Positions 9,891-24,100 of a stretch of DNA of 64,000 nt are shown here, piece after piece. How positions within the stretch are numbered: the first letter of the stretch is position 1; the number at the start of each line of letters is the position of its first letter. Made by a program: the position numbers and the translations under genes. Source of the stretch: Taeniopygia guttata (taxonomy: Eukaryota; Chordata; Aves; Passeriformes; Estrildidae). The DNA lies in assembly GCF_048771995.1 (NCBI RefSeq), contig NC_133024.1, positions 43,562,001 through 43,626,000 on the forward strand, in the 5' to 3' direction. Below the pieces are notes generated by a model. That model was not told where the DNA came from. It saw only the letters and a program-made list of their open reading frames with translations, and did not search any database.

Positions 9891-12800
9891 TTCTTTTTTT
9901 AGCCAAATACATTAGAAGAAAAAAATAGAAACACCAGTGTTCACAGTGCAGAATCACTTTCAATGAAAGACTTGATAGGAAAAGAAGATACTGAATGAAA
10001 ACCTGTTAGGTCCTGACATGCTGCTGCTTTTATGCAACTAAGAGTCATTTGTTTCATTTATCACATGTCACTCTAGAAGGAAACGCTATTACAAAAAAGT
10101 ACAGCTATGAAATTCCTCAAAATACGTGTCTGATACCTTCCCACCTCCAACAAGAGATTCAGTAATTCCCACAAAGATTCAAAAGTCTTTGAATACCTCT
10201 GTATCCATGTCTTCATTTTTGCCTAGTTTTAAATGAGTTATGCATCCATGAGCAAATGTGTTCTTTGATCCTTGGCAACTTATTATCTTTGAAGAGTCTT
10301 TAGTTTTGCTTTGTTGTTCCTGAAAGGCTTCTGGAAACCCAAGTATATGAACCAGATTGCCTTAGATTCCATGATATTTTTTTTAAGATGGCCTTACCTC
10401 AGTCTTGAACCACAGCACTTTGATGGTGTTTTTTTTGTTGGTCTTTCCACTATTGAGTGATCATGCATTTGCTCAAATCTGTGGTATTTTCAGACAGTTC
10501 TTATGTCACCTGTGAAAACTTCACCCTCTGTTTTGTTTCCTTTCAAATCTAATATTCATATTGTTGTTTGTTGCTATTTTTAATTGACCATTGTGGCTTT
10601 GACAGTAGGATTTTAACCCCAGGCCTGTGCATGGCTCCATTTTCAGTGGAGAGCTTCTGTTCCACCTGCCTTTTCTCTGACTGGCTCCTCTGTGGTATAT
10701 ATATACAATATATACCAATATATTAAAATATATGCCAATATGTTATTACTGGTATACATATATGTATAGATATACCTATATATAGCTGTATATATATAAA
10801 ATATTATATATGTATTGGTATATATATGTAAATATATACCTACATATGCATGCATATAATATAGATATACTAATATATTACACATACACATATATATATA
10901 CACACACACAATATACAATCAAACTGCACATACTGCATTTATATAAAGAAGCTCATGTATCTCATTCTTATTTGGTCTCCTGCATTTGTCATCATTTTAG
11001 TCATTCTATTTATCCATCCTGGGCTAAAGAATAGTCATAAAACTGCATTTTTGGTATTTAAATACGGAGTTTTTATTCATGGCTACTGCATTTTAAGTCA
11101 ATAATTTAAACTAATTACCTGATTATATTGTGTGTCTTCTTTAATATACAGATGCATTGTTAGAGCTGGGCAGCCACTCTTTCCTTTTTTTTTTAATAAT
11201 AACAATTTTTTTCCTAATTGTTACAATAGCCCAATAATTATTGTTTTCCTTTCCCATTCTGGGGTGTCTGATATGTGAACTTTCAAATTTAAAAGCAAAC
11301 AAACCTGTTCCATAGTTTCAGCTTTTGGACTTATAGTATTTCAGGGAAGCACACACCCCTTGATACAGTTACCTCTCTGTGTGTGTGTGTGGTCACATGC
11401 ACATGCACCTTGTTCAAATGGGATTTTTTTCCTCAGAATAACCTTCACTGTTTCTCTCCTGAGCTATCAGCCTCTACACTGCCACTGATCTGAAGATGTT
11501 GTTTTTAATACCTTTGTACCAGAGGCTATGCTTTTCAGATGCCATAGCTCTTTGCTTTCTCACAGTTGTTTATTTATTTCCAATAAAATTTTTTCCACTT
11601 TGAATACCACCTTCCATTTCTAGTGTTTCTTAATGTAGAACCCACATTTTCAAAAGCTTCCTGTGTGTGTCAACTCTGCATAATTTCTTTTCCTCATTTT
11701 TTTTTAAATCACAACCTGAGACTGATTTTCAGGCTTTCTGTGCTGACATGTGGCACTGGGAGCATTTCAGCAAAGACAGCCATGGGAAAAGGCAGACCAC
11801 TGTGCAGCTACTCCTGAAAAGTTAGGTAGAGATCTACAAGATCTCCTGCTGTTGCATCTAGCTGGGATCAAAAGCGCTGCTATCTACATGCTGGACAACT
11901 AAAGCATCTTCCATTTTAGCTTGACTCTTTCCATCCATAAGGAGAAATTTCCCATGGCACTCCCAAATGGAATATCTCTGGTGCAGACCTCACGGGGCAG
12001 AAGCGGTCTACCAGTGGGATAATTTCTTTCTCTGGCAGCTTGCTGCCTTTCTGCCATTAAAGTGTTTTCTCTGCAGCAATCTCTGTAGCTGGCCTAGAGG
12101 TAAGATTTTTTTTATTATTTGCATCAAGGTCTTGAAAATGAACTTTTTTTTTTCCCAGCTTAGTTTTCTGTTTTTTCCCTCTTGACCTCACTGGAAAGTA
12201 GTTTGTACTGAATTAAGCCCATTTTCCCAAATGGAAGACTTCTCTCCTCTGATAAACTAGAATGCTCCAGGGGGATACAAATCTGCAATACAGGGAAAGT
12301 CAAACTATATCAATTATGTGTTATCCTACAGAAGATACCTGAACAAAGAGAGTATGACAAAGCCCTAGAAGTGTTTATCAGATTTGAGAGATTGTGTAAC
12401 AGGAAGAGGTGGTGAACAGTAGGTAGGTAGCATTTATGCATGTCTTGTGACTCATGAGCTTCTTCAAAGTAGCGTTTAACACAGGAAAGTTATACCAAAA
12501 GTAGAGTCTGCTTGTCTTCAGAAGCAGTGAAGAGGTGTTCTTCAAACAGACAGCTACAGACCCTTTTATTTCACCAAAGAAATGTCAAGGAAAAGAAGGC
12601 AAGAGGCACAATTACTAAAAAACATTTTGAAAATTAATAACAAAAACATATTTTGAACATAACAGGCAGGCAGATGCACTGTCTTGTCAAGATACTGTTA
12701 GGATGTGTTGAGTTTGGGAAGCTCATCCCCATGATTAAAATCTCTGATAACAAAAAAATGCAGGAGTGTCTCTGGTGGGTGCAGGCTGCTGGGCACTTGT

Positions 12801-14356
12801 CACCCCCATGCCATGCTGTGGCTCATGTTCCAGTGCAGGACATGAGACTCAGCGGGAGGCTTCGCTCTGACTTTGGCAGACAGTGTCTGGCTTCTAATCA
12901 GCCTGTGCAAAGGGGATGCTTACAAACAGCTTAGTCTCCCTCTATGATACTGGCTCCTTCATGATTAAAAAAAAAGTTCCAGTGTTAAAAATACAAAATT
13001 ATATGGGAACAGCAATTACACTCCCCTCACTGTAGCCCAAAGCAGGGAGGAAAGTTATTTCTTTTTGATCCAGGAGTTCCTGTCTGCAATTTTGGAGAAA
13101 TGTTGAAGCTCTGGACTTTTTGATCAAAGCCTTCCTACACTATCAAACTTGCAAATAATTCATGACGTTTAAGGGACTGAAACCTTTCATAAAGTATACT
13201 GTAATGGTACACTTTTTAAAAGATGTTGGCTATATTCTTTATAGTAGCACTTGGAAATAGGCATATCCTTTAATTGCTTAGACGCTGCCAGTTTAACACT
13301 TAAAACATAATTTAATTCACTGAGTCAATGAATCAATTCCTTGTGCTTCCATGTGCTTCTAAGGGATATGCTCATTGAGATGTCTGACAAAATATTTTTG
13401 TGACCTCTTCATTCACATCACGATGAAAATTCCACAAGCTGAAACTTTAGGTTCACTTAAGTGGTGCACTGAGTAACTGCAGGCAAATCCACTGAACCAT
13501 CTCCTAGTCTCTTAATATTCATGTCTCTTCTACTGAATCTCAATTGTGCATGTGTGTGAAACATTTGGGATTAATGTCCACGTTTTAAAAAGCAGATGCT
13601 TGTTCTGGTGACCTTGTTATCTGAGGACCAGCTAGAAAAATTTGACCTAAAGCTGGATAGAGGATCTGATTTGCACATGGCACAGAGCCTCCTACTCTAA
13701 AAATCAGACAAATTCTTCTTGACTTTTCTGATCCAAGTCCAATCCTAGAGCAGTTGTTTCTGATTGATTTCTCTGCATTGTCACTTTTATTGCTGGATGG
13801 GTTATAGGCAGTGGGAAAAGGAAAGCTCAAGAGAAGAGAGCAGCCTGTTTTTACCTACCAGCCCATACAGTCTCAAAATCTTCCAAATCACATTACCCCT
13901 TTCAATTTCTGTTCACTCATGAGACAGCAGAGCCTCTTCATACCTAAGGGCAAGGACACTGCCACATCTGCCCTCTCCTCCAGGCTGTTCTGCGCCAAAC
14001 AGACCCATCAGCTGTGACCTGGGGTATGCAAGGGAATGCCATCTCATGGGAGTGCTGCAGCTCTCAGTGCTCTAGGAATAGTGCCTATCTACAGCCTTTG
14101 AGACAGGCAGCTCTCTGAGGATGACCCATAATCAAAGCAGAATAAAGCTCCCTCACCAAAAGTTGACGCTGGCATTGAAAAGCTGATGTTCCAATCAGCT
14201 ACTAGCAGCAAGAAGGAGAGAAAAAAGATGTTTTTAAAAGTATCAGTGTCTGATGGAGCTCTCAGACGTACACATCAAAATAAGAAGGCTAAATTATAGT
14301 CTAAATGTCTTTCTGTGTAAGATACTTTTTGGAGTCATAAGTGGTGGGTTTCTTCC
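9891..14356. other. Non-coding stretch, no gene recognised
   Basis: About 4.5 kb of AT-rich DNA with no supported gene. It holds an AT-rich dinucleotide-like tract (10697-10912) and short GT runs (about 11380-11395). Confidence 0.5.
10697..10912. repeat. AT-rich TATATACC/TATA tract
   Basis: Degenerate repeats of TATATACCAATATAT-like units grade into (TA)n and finally (CA)n at about 10897-10909. Tyrosine/isoleucine-rich frames over it on both strands are by-products of the repeat. Confidence 0.9.
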
Positions 14357-14970
14357 TGTGCTGGTTTCAACTGGGGTAGAGTTAGTTTCCGTGACAGTGG
14401 CTGGTGTGGGGATCTGTTTTGGATTTGTGCTGAACAGAGGGCTGATAATGTCAAGATAATTTTGTTATTGCTGAGCAGGGCTTACAGAGAGCCAAGTCAT
14501 TTTCTGCTTTTGTACTGTCATGCTGAGGAGGGAGCTTGTTACTTGTTAGGTGTTACTTGTGAGATTGTGAGGAGACACAGCCAGGACAAGTGACCCCTGA
14601 CCAAAGGGGCATTCCAGACCATCTGACATCATGCTCTGTGCATCAACTGGGGGCTAATTAAGAAGGAGGAAAGGATGTTTGGATGTTTGGAGTGATGGCT
14701 TTTGTCTTCCCAAGTCATTGCTACATGTGGTGGGTCCCTGCTCTCTTGAAAGGATGGCTGAACACTGCCTGCCCATGGGAAGCAGTGAATTAATCCCTTG
14801 TTTTGCTTTGCTTGTGTGCATGGATTTTGCTTTCTCTTTTAAACTGTCTTAACCTCAACCCACAAGTTCTTTATCTTTTACTATTCAGATTTTCTCCTCA
14901 ATCTCACCAGTAGGGGCATGAGCGAGAGGTTGCATGGGACTTGGCTGCTGGCTGGGGTTAAACTGTAATA
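14357..14970 (+). mobile_element. Solo ERVL-type LTR
   Basis: The sequence follows the common avian ERVL LTR: it starts TGTGCTGGTTTCAACTGGGG, continues with 'TTTTGGATTTGTGCTGAACA', has 'GACCAAAGGGGCATTCCAGA', then 'GGCTGAACACTGCCTGCCCA', 'TTTTGCTTTGCTTGTGTGCA' and 'CTTAACCTCAACCCACAAGT', and ends near 'GGCTGGGGTTAAACTGTAAT'. The flanks CTTCC (14352-14356) and CTTCT (14971-14975) look like a 5-bp target duplication with one mismatch, as expected for ERVL. No internal viral sequence adjoins it, so it is a solo LTR left by recombination. It is in + orientation. The same family recurs at 43809. Confidence 0.85.
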
Positions 14971-17880
14971 CTTCTTCATCTCATTAAAGAAAATCTTAAG
15001 TCTTGAATATGAGATTGTATCATAGGCAGCTTTTATAATCTTAATATCACAACTCTACTCTCTGATCTTGATAAGACATTTTGTAAATACAAGCCCCCTG
15101 TTTCTTTTGTTTTGAGATAACCAGATTTCTCAGCAAGACATTTTGAAAACTGAATTACTTTTGTTGTTGATCATAACTGCAAATGTATAACAGTTCAAAT
15201 TCAATAGAAGTGGGATGTGAAGAGGAAGTGCGCAAAAAATATTGCAAACATACCTATCAAAAGGGAGATAATTTTCTGCCATAGGTTGAATTTTACGTAT
15301 TCATTGAAAAGGAGAAAAGAAATAATTCTGTAATAAAAGACTTTTTGGCACAAGATAAAAGGGACAAATACAAAAACAAACCTCGAAATTCCAAATCTAT
15401 ATATTTAAATTCTGACTGGTGTTGCTTGTCAGACCCAAATTTAATATTCAAGGTCAAAAGAAAACTTGTACAGAAATTACTTTCTAAGCCAAGATAGCTC
15501 ATGAATCTGATTGATTGAAAAAATAGCTTGGGAAGTGAAAAGTGTGCCTTTTGCTCCTCAGCTTAAGATCAGTACATTTAGCAGTTAATGTTTCTGGGGT
15601 TTTAGTTTGACTAAATGAAAAGAATTGATTTTCAGAGGTTGGGAGTTGGCACACTTGTCAAATACAGCAATTTTTGTCAAGGTGTCAAGGTGTTTACTTA
15701 GGAAATAAAATGTCGTGAGTGAGTTGCCAGCTCTGACGGGTACTAGCCAAGATCTCCATTTTAAAATTTGATCATTTCAATGACTTGTACAATGCTTTAT
15801 AACCATAATGAAACTTAGGGTACAGTTGGTATCAATTGCCCATTTTTTGGTATTTCTGTTTTGTTTTCCTACTTAAAACAGTAACCCTGGATTTGTAAAA
15901 GGCAACTCAAGGTGGAAAATCAAGGTTCTTGGTCCTATCATAAAGAAACCATAGGCTCATATGATTGAAAATCAATGTCCTTTTAGGAGATTCAAACCTC
16001 ACTCTAAAATCAAAGCTGATGATCAAAATACAATCCATTGCATATGATTCATTGAAATGGAAAAAAAGTGTTAAAATCACTCGTAGAGAAAAGCTAATAT
16101 CAGGTAGAAGAAAGAATTGTAAGCTTTCTGTCTTTTGGCAAACTTTTCATTGTCAAACAGTCTTCAGGGATGCCTTCAACCTCTCCACAAGCACCTTTAA
16201 CACTAAGATAATTTTATTTAAAGTCCTGGAATGCCAGAGGCAGGTACAAGTAATGAAGCACAATTAAGGCAACTGCAGAAATGAGTGGCAGTGATTGATA
16301 ATATTATGTGCAGTGGTACTCGTCAGTCTCCAATTATGGTCTGGATGAAATGAGTAAGATAATAGGCTGAGTAAGTTGCTATACCATGCAGAAATTAATA
16401 ACCAAACCAGCACTAGTTACCCAGTACACAGATAGAAAGACATAGAACTTTAAATGGTCTTTCCAGGTCTCTCCAGTCATTCAGACAATTTTAAATGTCA
16501 AGCTTATTACTCAAGCCTCAATTTTCTGACAAAAGACCTTTACTTAAAATCATAGCAGATGCAGCAATTTTCTAACTACAGAGCAAAAGGTTCCAGAGTA
16601 GTGCTCCTACAGATTTTGGACTTTGGAGGTATTCATATCACATAACTTCAGCCGTCTAACAGTAAGATATCCAGACTCAGAAATTAAGTTCCCTCTCTAG
16701 TCAAGGAGGCAGTGAATCACTCTTTGAAATGTCTTCCTCTGCCTCTCTGGCCATTGATGGAGACTATTCAAACACTTAGCCTGGACCTTGCTTTTGGGTG
16801 ACTGGAGTTAGTCTGCCATGGCTTCAGGGCCCCAGTGATACAGACCCTACAAAGAGGGTCTTTGCAGTGTGAAGAAAAAGTTCCAAGGAAATCAACCTAG
16901 TGAGATAGATGACATATAGAATCAGTGAAATTGTGTTGCTCAAAACAGTGCTTTGATAACTTCTACTTTTTAAATATTGTCACAAACAAATCAATAGATG
17001 TTAGTCAATTTATCATTCTCTGTGGTTAGAGATTAGTGCCTGGGAAATTACTGAGATATCTTAGCATGATTGCACAGTATTAAATAATTATTCAATCTGA
17101 GTGAATGCTCTTCACCAATGCCAGCAACCCTGAACATTGTTTTGCCTAAGTGAAGAATAAAAGTTCTGATCCATATTCAGTTATTTTTGCCTCATTTGTT
17201 CAAGGGTAAGGATCTTGTACTCTACAGACAAAACTGTGTCTAATTAGTAAAAGTGCCTTCTGGGTTTATCAGATGACATCCCTGTCTCAAGGTATGGTTA
17301 GTGAAGGAGATAAGGGTAACTAGCCCAGAGTAGCCAGCAGCTTCAGAGTGTCCTTGGACTTTTAGGAATTTACTTAGGCGAGTCTATCTGTGAATTAGGC
17401 ACCAAGGGCCCACTGTAGTCAGTGGAGATACAGAGCCCAGTTCAGATTAGGTGTTCAGTGCCATCTGACACTTGTGGTCCCCAACTGCAGCCACATAAGG
17501 CATTCATCTCCTCTGGCTTATGCCATGTGTACCAGCCCACATGGATGTCTTGGATACTCAAATGCATCTCAACAAGATAGGCACCTATATGCCAACAGCT
17601 GGATTGAATCCTGAGGATGTACAGCTGGGAGGCCACAGAAAACCTTTCAGTTCACCCTGATAAATTTGCCTGCTTCTTGGAGGTTACCAATATCGAGAAC
17701 GGGATGTGCCCTGGCTTGTCTGGCCCTTGCTGCTGCAACTGTGGTGTTTCACCCCAGAGACACTTTTGGCTAGCTGGATGTTGCAGCTGGGCACACAAGG
17801 ACAAGACAAGGCAAGCCGGAGCTCAGGGTGTGGTGGATGGAGCTTCCTCTCGCACAGGGTCTGCTCCTCAGGTTTCCCAC
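14971..17880. other. Non-coding stretch, no gene recognised
   Basis: About 2.9 kb without a supported exon or known repeat. Frames are short and interrupted. A small tandem (GTCAAGGTGTCAAGGTGT) lies at about 15676-15693. Confidence 0.5.
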
Positions 17881-18343
17881 TGTTGGAGAAGCTTTTAAGG
17901 CTATGGTGAGGAAAGGAGTTGGTTCTGATGGAGGGTTTAATCCACAGCTTTTATTCTGGCCCACAGGCCTCTGAATCCAGTCACAGCTCCAAGCAGAATT
18001 CTGAATCCTGTCACTGCTCCGTCAGAACTCTTGGACCGCGTGGTTCCCCTCTCTTTTACCTTGGGGAGGGGACCGGGGGGAAGGGATAGGGAGCCACCAA
18101 CCAGGTATGGGAGAGGAGGTCTCAGGGGGCAAAGGACACCTGGATGGCCCGATGCCCCCTCGGGGGTGGAGGGCATCTTTTGAATCTGCCCAATCACTCA
18201 GTGCACTTCTAGAATGCCAGGAGTGACAGACAGTGCTGGCAGGGGTCAGGGTGGGGAAAGGAGGAGTGATTGACACACCTGGGAGGACGCCTTCAGGGGG
18301 GAAACCGGGATTCTGGGGTAAACCATGAAACCACACCGCAACA
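17881..18343 (-). mobile_element. Solo LTR, probably ERVK-like
   Basis: The 463-bp block is much more GC-rich than its flanks. Read on the minus strand it begins TGTTGCGGTGTGG and ends CTTCTCCAACA, giving TG...CA ends with a TGTTG/CAACA inverted repeat. An AATAAAAG poly-A signal occurs near the minus-strand 3' end (plus strand around 17948-17955). The flanks CCCAC (17876-17880) and CCTAC (18344-18348) look like a 5-bp target duplication with one mismatch. No internal viral sequence adjoins it. The family assignment is an inference from structure. Confidence 0.7.
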
Positions 18344-21071
18344 CCTACTGCTTGACTAAGTTCTGCATACACAAGGATTTAGTGTTCTTTGGGATGCCAT
18401 GGGACACCCAAGACATGGCTGGCAGACACCATTCTTAAACTATGAAGGACCATGGCCTGCTGGAGGCAAGGCAATTTAAATGACACTGTGTGTTGGCACC
18501 TAGCCAGGCGTGCAGGTCTCTAGTGCCTGGCCACTGAGCAGCTCCCTCCACCCCAGGGATATCTAGCTGGGATGCCATGACCTGTAATGAGTTCTTTGGC
18601 ACTACAACTCTTAGTTCCCTACACTGAGGTTTTGTAATCTCAGACTGAGTCCTACCGTGAATGTTGGACAATTGTATCTTGTCTTTTACTCTCTTGCCAA
18701 AGAAGCTGGGGTGGCCTCTAGAGACTTTTAATTCTCAGGGGTTTAGCAATATTCATGGGTTCCCAAAAGACCTGGAGAAATCATCTTTTCCACTTTTTCA
18801 CAGATGCAGGGAACCCTTGAAGTAGACAGTGCCTGCAGCTCTCAAGCAGAAGACTCTTAGATAAAGACTCTTAGACTTTCCCTCATGTCAGCTCTTCTCC
18901 CCTGACCTACTCTCCTTTCCCATATCATATTAATCATGTGAGTCTTCAATACCCCAACACAGTTTAACCTGAAAGGCATCTGCCTCTTACTCCACATATG
19001 GCAAAATTGAGCTGCCAAGGAGGAACAGCAAAATAGAAGAAGAGAAAGGGGAGGCATGGTGAGGAGTTGTTTGAGAGATTGATGACTCCACTAAATTCAC
19101 TCTTGCTGTAATCCCACACCTGTAATAAACCGCAGAGACAAACTCATTCCAAAGCCCTTGGGCTCTCATAGATTTTCTTCTATGGGTCCAAACCAAAGTC
19201 TATGGAAATGAATGAATCTCCTCTCCATGACTTTAATGATCTTCAAATGACCTTGGAATAATTTCTTTTGCTTCTCATCTTTTTTTCTCTATTTTCATTC
19301 TGCTGCAAAATTTTACAGGCTCAAATATGCTGTGAATTATGGCAACCAACTACAGAAATCTAATTCTTCAAGTGTCTCTATTATGTTCTGCCAGATAATC
19401 TGTCTGCAAAAACCAGCCTCAAAAAAGGAATTCATTCCTGCTGAAATGAAGCTGAGAGGAAACAGAAAGGAACTACCTCTTGAAATGTAGGTCTGATACC
19501 GAATGTTTAAAAGATGTGGCCATTATCTTGGTTAGTCTGTTCCATCTGTGACACTCTCCTATAAATTGTATGGTTCTCTCTGGGTGTGCATGTCTTCATA
19601 AATCTGGTCCAAGTTGACAGTGTCAGTTTTAGCTACAAATGTTAAAATTCTTTATTCATCTATTGAACCAGCCCCAAGTGCCGCTTTCTCTTATCATTTC
19701 AAACTTAGGGTGTCTGGACCAGGCTTATACCTGAGTAAAAAGCTAAGTCACTTTCCATGTTCCTCCTGCCTTGGGGGACGTGATAGTTGGTGCATCCACA
19801 ATGCATCCAGCTGATTTGTATTATCCAGGCAACCAAGAGGTGTGGTAATGGCTTTGACCTAGTACAGCTGGGAACTTTGCTATGAACTAACTAAAGAAAG
19901 ATAAAAAGTTCTGCCTTTTTTCCCAATCTCCTGTGCTGAAAAGCAAGAAAAGATATTTCTGTTTTTCCTTTGCATAATATTTATACTTCCATAATTCCCA
20001 ATTACAGATGCTCTATGCAGGCAGAAAGACAAAGGACTGCTGAGGAAAGGGTAAAGCTAGAGAGAAGCATGGGATAAAGAAAAGTTAAATTCTTTCAAAG
20101 AGACATAAATCACCTCACGGGTGAATACACTGAAGGTGAACCAGCAGGAAATCTGGGGAAGATATTCACAATCAGCTCAGAGCAGGTGAGGTCTCAGCTG
20201 AGGCCTGCTCATCCCCATCATCCATAAGGACTTACTGGATAAACATGTTTCAGGGATGGTATAGTTCCAGTTAATTTTCCCTTAGGTAAAAGGACAAGTA
20301 GGTGATCTGCAAGAAGCCATCCAGCTCTGTTTTTTTTTTTTCCAGCTACAATTCTCAGTCACATAGGAAACTGGCACAACAAAAGGGGACAGTGTGTCCA
20401 GTATCACACCTGGGTTCCCAAATGGTAATTGGGAGTATAGCATCCCCAGCTTTGACACTGCTAGAAAAACATCTGCTTAAAAGGGTACTGATTCTGATTC
20501 CATTTAAAACAAACAGCACCTGGTTTCCTATGCTTTGTAACCTAACAAGTACTTGTTAAAGTGCCTTCTTCAATACAGTGTGAAAGATTTCTCTGGCTGA
20601 AAGCTGTTAAATACTGCAGTTGATTTACAATGAAAGGCATGAGTAGAAAGCAAGCTCTGTTGCACTGATTTCTAAGCACAGAGTAAGGCAAGTGTCCTGT
20701 GACCTGGCTGAGAGTTTGCAGCCTTGAGAACTAAGGTTCACTGCAGAAATAACTGGCTGGATTTCCTGTTTTGCTATACCCAAGTAAATATTTATCAATT
20801 GCACGGAGTTCAACAGAGATTGAAGTTAACCTATATAATCCATTATAGAGCATTTTCTGTAATGGATGGAAGCTTACTTCAGTGATTTACTTGGTTTTGA
20901 AGGACCACTGGATCAGGCCTTTGTACTCTTCCAGAGTCAGGAGCTAGTCAGGAGAGTCAAACTCAGATTTTATGCTCAGGATGTTGCACACAGGAAATGT
21001 ACAGCACTCCAGACGTATGGAATGCAAATCTTTTTCTCTTAACAGCGAAAAACTGACCTTTTACTGCCTTC

Positions 21072-21108
<37 letters not shown>

Positions 21109-24100
21109 AAAAAAAAAGGATAATTTATTAAATGGTTATTATTAGAGTTGTCAAACAGGTAACAGTAAATGACAGTGAATTTTTTTTCAGCTTTGCATCC
21201 TATTTCATTCCAATACTTCATGCTATGGAGCATGTGCCCTTGCATAGCAGTTGAATGAGTAACTGTTGCATGCTGTAACAGCAGTGAAATATTGCTTTGT
21301 TTAAGGGACAATATACTCTCTGGAGGGACCAGATTGTGTCTTGTACTTAATGACCTTCCTTTACTTTAAGTCCTCAGATTTTCCTGACTGGCTTGGCAAG
21401 ACAGTGAACTGGGCAATGAGTGTTTCTTTGCTTCATCTCAACAAAAACCTAGGTGGATTCACTGGAAGGGTTTAATAAAGGGGTTGAGGACTTTTTGTCC
21501 TCCAAGATAGCCCATTTATTCCAGTCGTCTCAGGCTGAAGAAATTACAAAGTTTCTGATCCCCATTCCACTATTAATGGGAATTTATCTGCACACCCAAA
21601 GCTGCCAGCTTCAGTCAGCAGGCTGGGATGAAAGGCAAATGGGCAGCACAAGCCAAGCATCACTGCTATGCTGTACCAGTACCTGAGAAAGCTGCCTAAA
21701 GCTAGCCCATATTTAGCCCTGTATGGCCCTTACACCTGAAGCTGCTTGATAGAGTGTTTTTCAGACAAACCAAAATCATGAAAGCCCCTCAAGAAGGGAC
21801 TCTGTGAAATTAAACTTCCGTGCTATGCATAATCTTTTGGACTACAAATTTATATTGCTTAGGCTTTGTAAGTAAACAGAGAATATCAGCCACTAAATTA
21901 TGATTCTGCACCAACTCCTGAGCAGACAGTGCTTTACAGATTACCACTCAGCAGGTGATACAGTATTGTTCACTGAGTTTGGTGGGAAAAGATGCTACGG
22001 TTTTCACAGTGCTTGCATGTGATTTCTTCACAGCACAAGTACATGGTGAACGTTGCAATTGCCATTTCTCACTAATTATGTGGAAAAATCCACTGAGGGA
22101 AGAAGAAACCCTTGCAATATCTTTTTAGCTAACAGGATGAGCATATTAAAGGCAAATGTACATTTCCATAAATAGATAGAATATTTTCTCCATCCTTATA
22201 AAAGCAGAACTATTACCAGAAAATAATTTTTTTGCCCTCAATATCTCTGAAGAAAGAAAGGGAAGGTTACGTTCTGGGTGAAGTGCAAGGTACTGAGTCG
22301 GGGCACTGAGCACGGGGAACCATGCCCAAGGCATTGCCACTGAGGCAAAGCTGCTGGTATGTAAGCTTGATTGAACAGGACAACAAGCAAGGATATGCTC
22401 AGGTGCTCTGGTTCCTGCAATATGGGGTACATGGGCAAAGGCTGTTATGGATTTGTGTCCAGGACATTACACCAGACATGTCAGCAGTTCTGCTTCAGAA
22501 AGAAGATTTAATTTTTTTAGCTATTTTATTAACTTTTTCCTGTAATTTCAAGGACAAAATGTTCAGTTCCCCTCTCTTGCCTATTGTTTCTACAAATTAG
22601 TTCTAGATATCACTGCAAGTAATGACCACAAGAGCATTCAGAGGTGTTAAATGCAAGGAGAGTTTGGCCCTGCTGCTGGAACTGACTGACCAGGAGAGGA
22701 GTTCAGCTAATGGGAAGTTATTTTTCATAACAGGGACAAAAATGATCTGTATTCTGTTTTTAGGGCTCACCAATTTTACATTTCTTTTTTACAATCCTCT
22801 TAACCAAAAAAAAACCTAAACACATAATGAATAACCATCTAATTTTAAAATATTTTATTTTATTTACTAATTTTTGGCATCTTTAAGGGATATATTTTGC
22901 AGAAGATGCATGATGAGCACTGGTTTTATGCATTAATAGTAAATGGAAAATAAACACCCTGACATCTTTGGCTCCAAACACCAGTGTCCCCTTCAATGCT
23001 TGGCACTCTCCTAAATTATTTTTGAGTTTATCCTAATAGTCTTTCAGATGTAGATAGCAGGATGCAGTAGAAAACGGACTCAGATCAAGCCCGTACACCA
23101 ATTAACAGCAGATCTAATCTTGACATATCCAGGTCAAAATGTCTCCAACAGGCTGACAAAAGTCATCACCAAAGACACAAGGAAAACCATATTTTTCTGT
23201 GCATTTCAATTACACTTAGGAAAGAAAATCCCAGTTGTGGACCAATTTTAAGGTAAGCACTTGCCATAGGCAATCCCACTAGTGAGTTGGGAAGACAGAG
23301 ATCACATAAACACCTTGATGCTGCTCCTTAATGCCCTTTTTATTTTGCACAGAACTACAAAACTGCTCATCGAGTCCCTCATTCTCAGCTCTGCTCCTCT
23401 GACCTGGTTAAAATACATTTTCCTTCATTTGTTTTGCCTTTTCCCTCTGCCCTTTGAATTTGCCTAAGATCTGGGAGTGGGGTGTCCATTCTCAGCTTTG
23501 GCTGAATTCTATGGTTTCAGCTGCCAGGCTATTATCTGAACTCCTGCCCATTTCCAGCTCAAAGCCTGTGCCAGCAGTCACATGAGGAGCTTGGCCTTCA
23601 GAAGAAATTAATTCCATTTCTAACTCTTACTGTGCAGGAATAAAATATGGAGACACTAGCAGGCAGTGGGAAGGGAGGGCCAGAAGAAAAAATAAGTGTT
23701 TTAAAGAAAAAAGCAGAAATTTGAGTGGGGAAGGGGGAAGGAGAGGGGTGATGTAGGAATCTAAGTCACAACTTTTCAAAAACTGATGTTTGTCATTTTG
23801 TTAAAATCTTTCCAATCCTTAACCCTACCCTGCCTCCCTTGGGCTGCTGCCCTTCAAAATAATCACTTTACAAGGGCTACAAGGAGCTAGTCCCTGCTGA
23901 GTATGAGACACGGACAACCTGCTGCTCAGAGACCAAGGAATCTGATGGGCAGTGTCCACGAGGAACACAGAGAGCTGGAGCTCAGAGCCATGCTGTCTTG
24001 TAGGACAGGAGAGATAAGGACTTCAGATCCCTGCTCCTCAATCCCATGCTTCATCTTGGGACAAGATGCTTCAAAGATCTGATTAGTGGCATCTTGTTCT

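Noticed and set aside
10643..11034. Tyr/Ile-rich frames on both strands
   Set aside because: They result from the TATATACC-type AT-rich tract.
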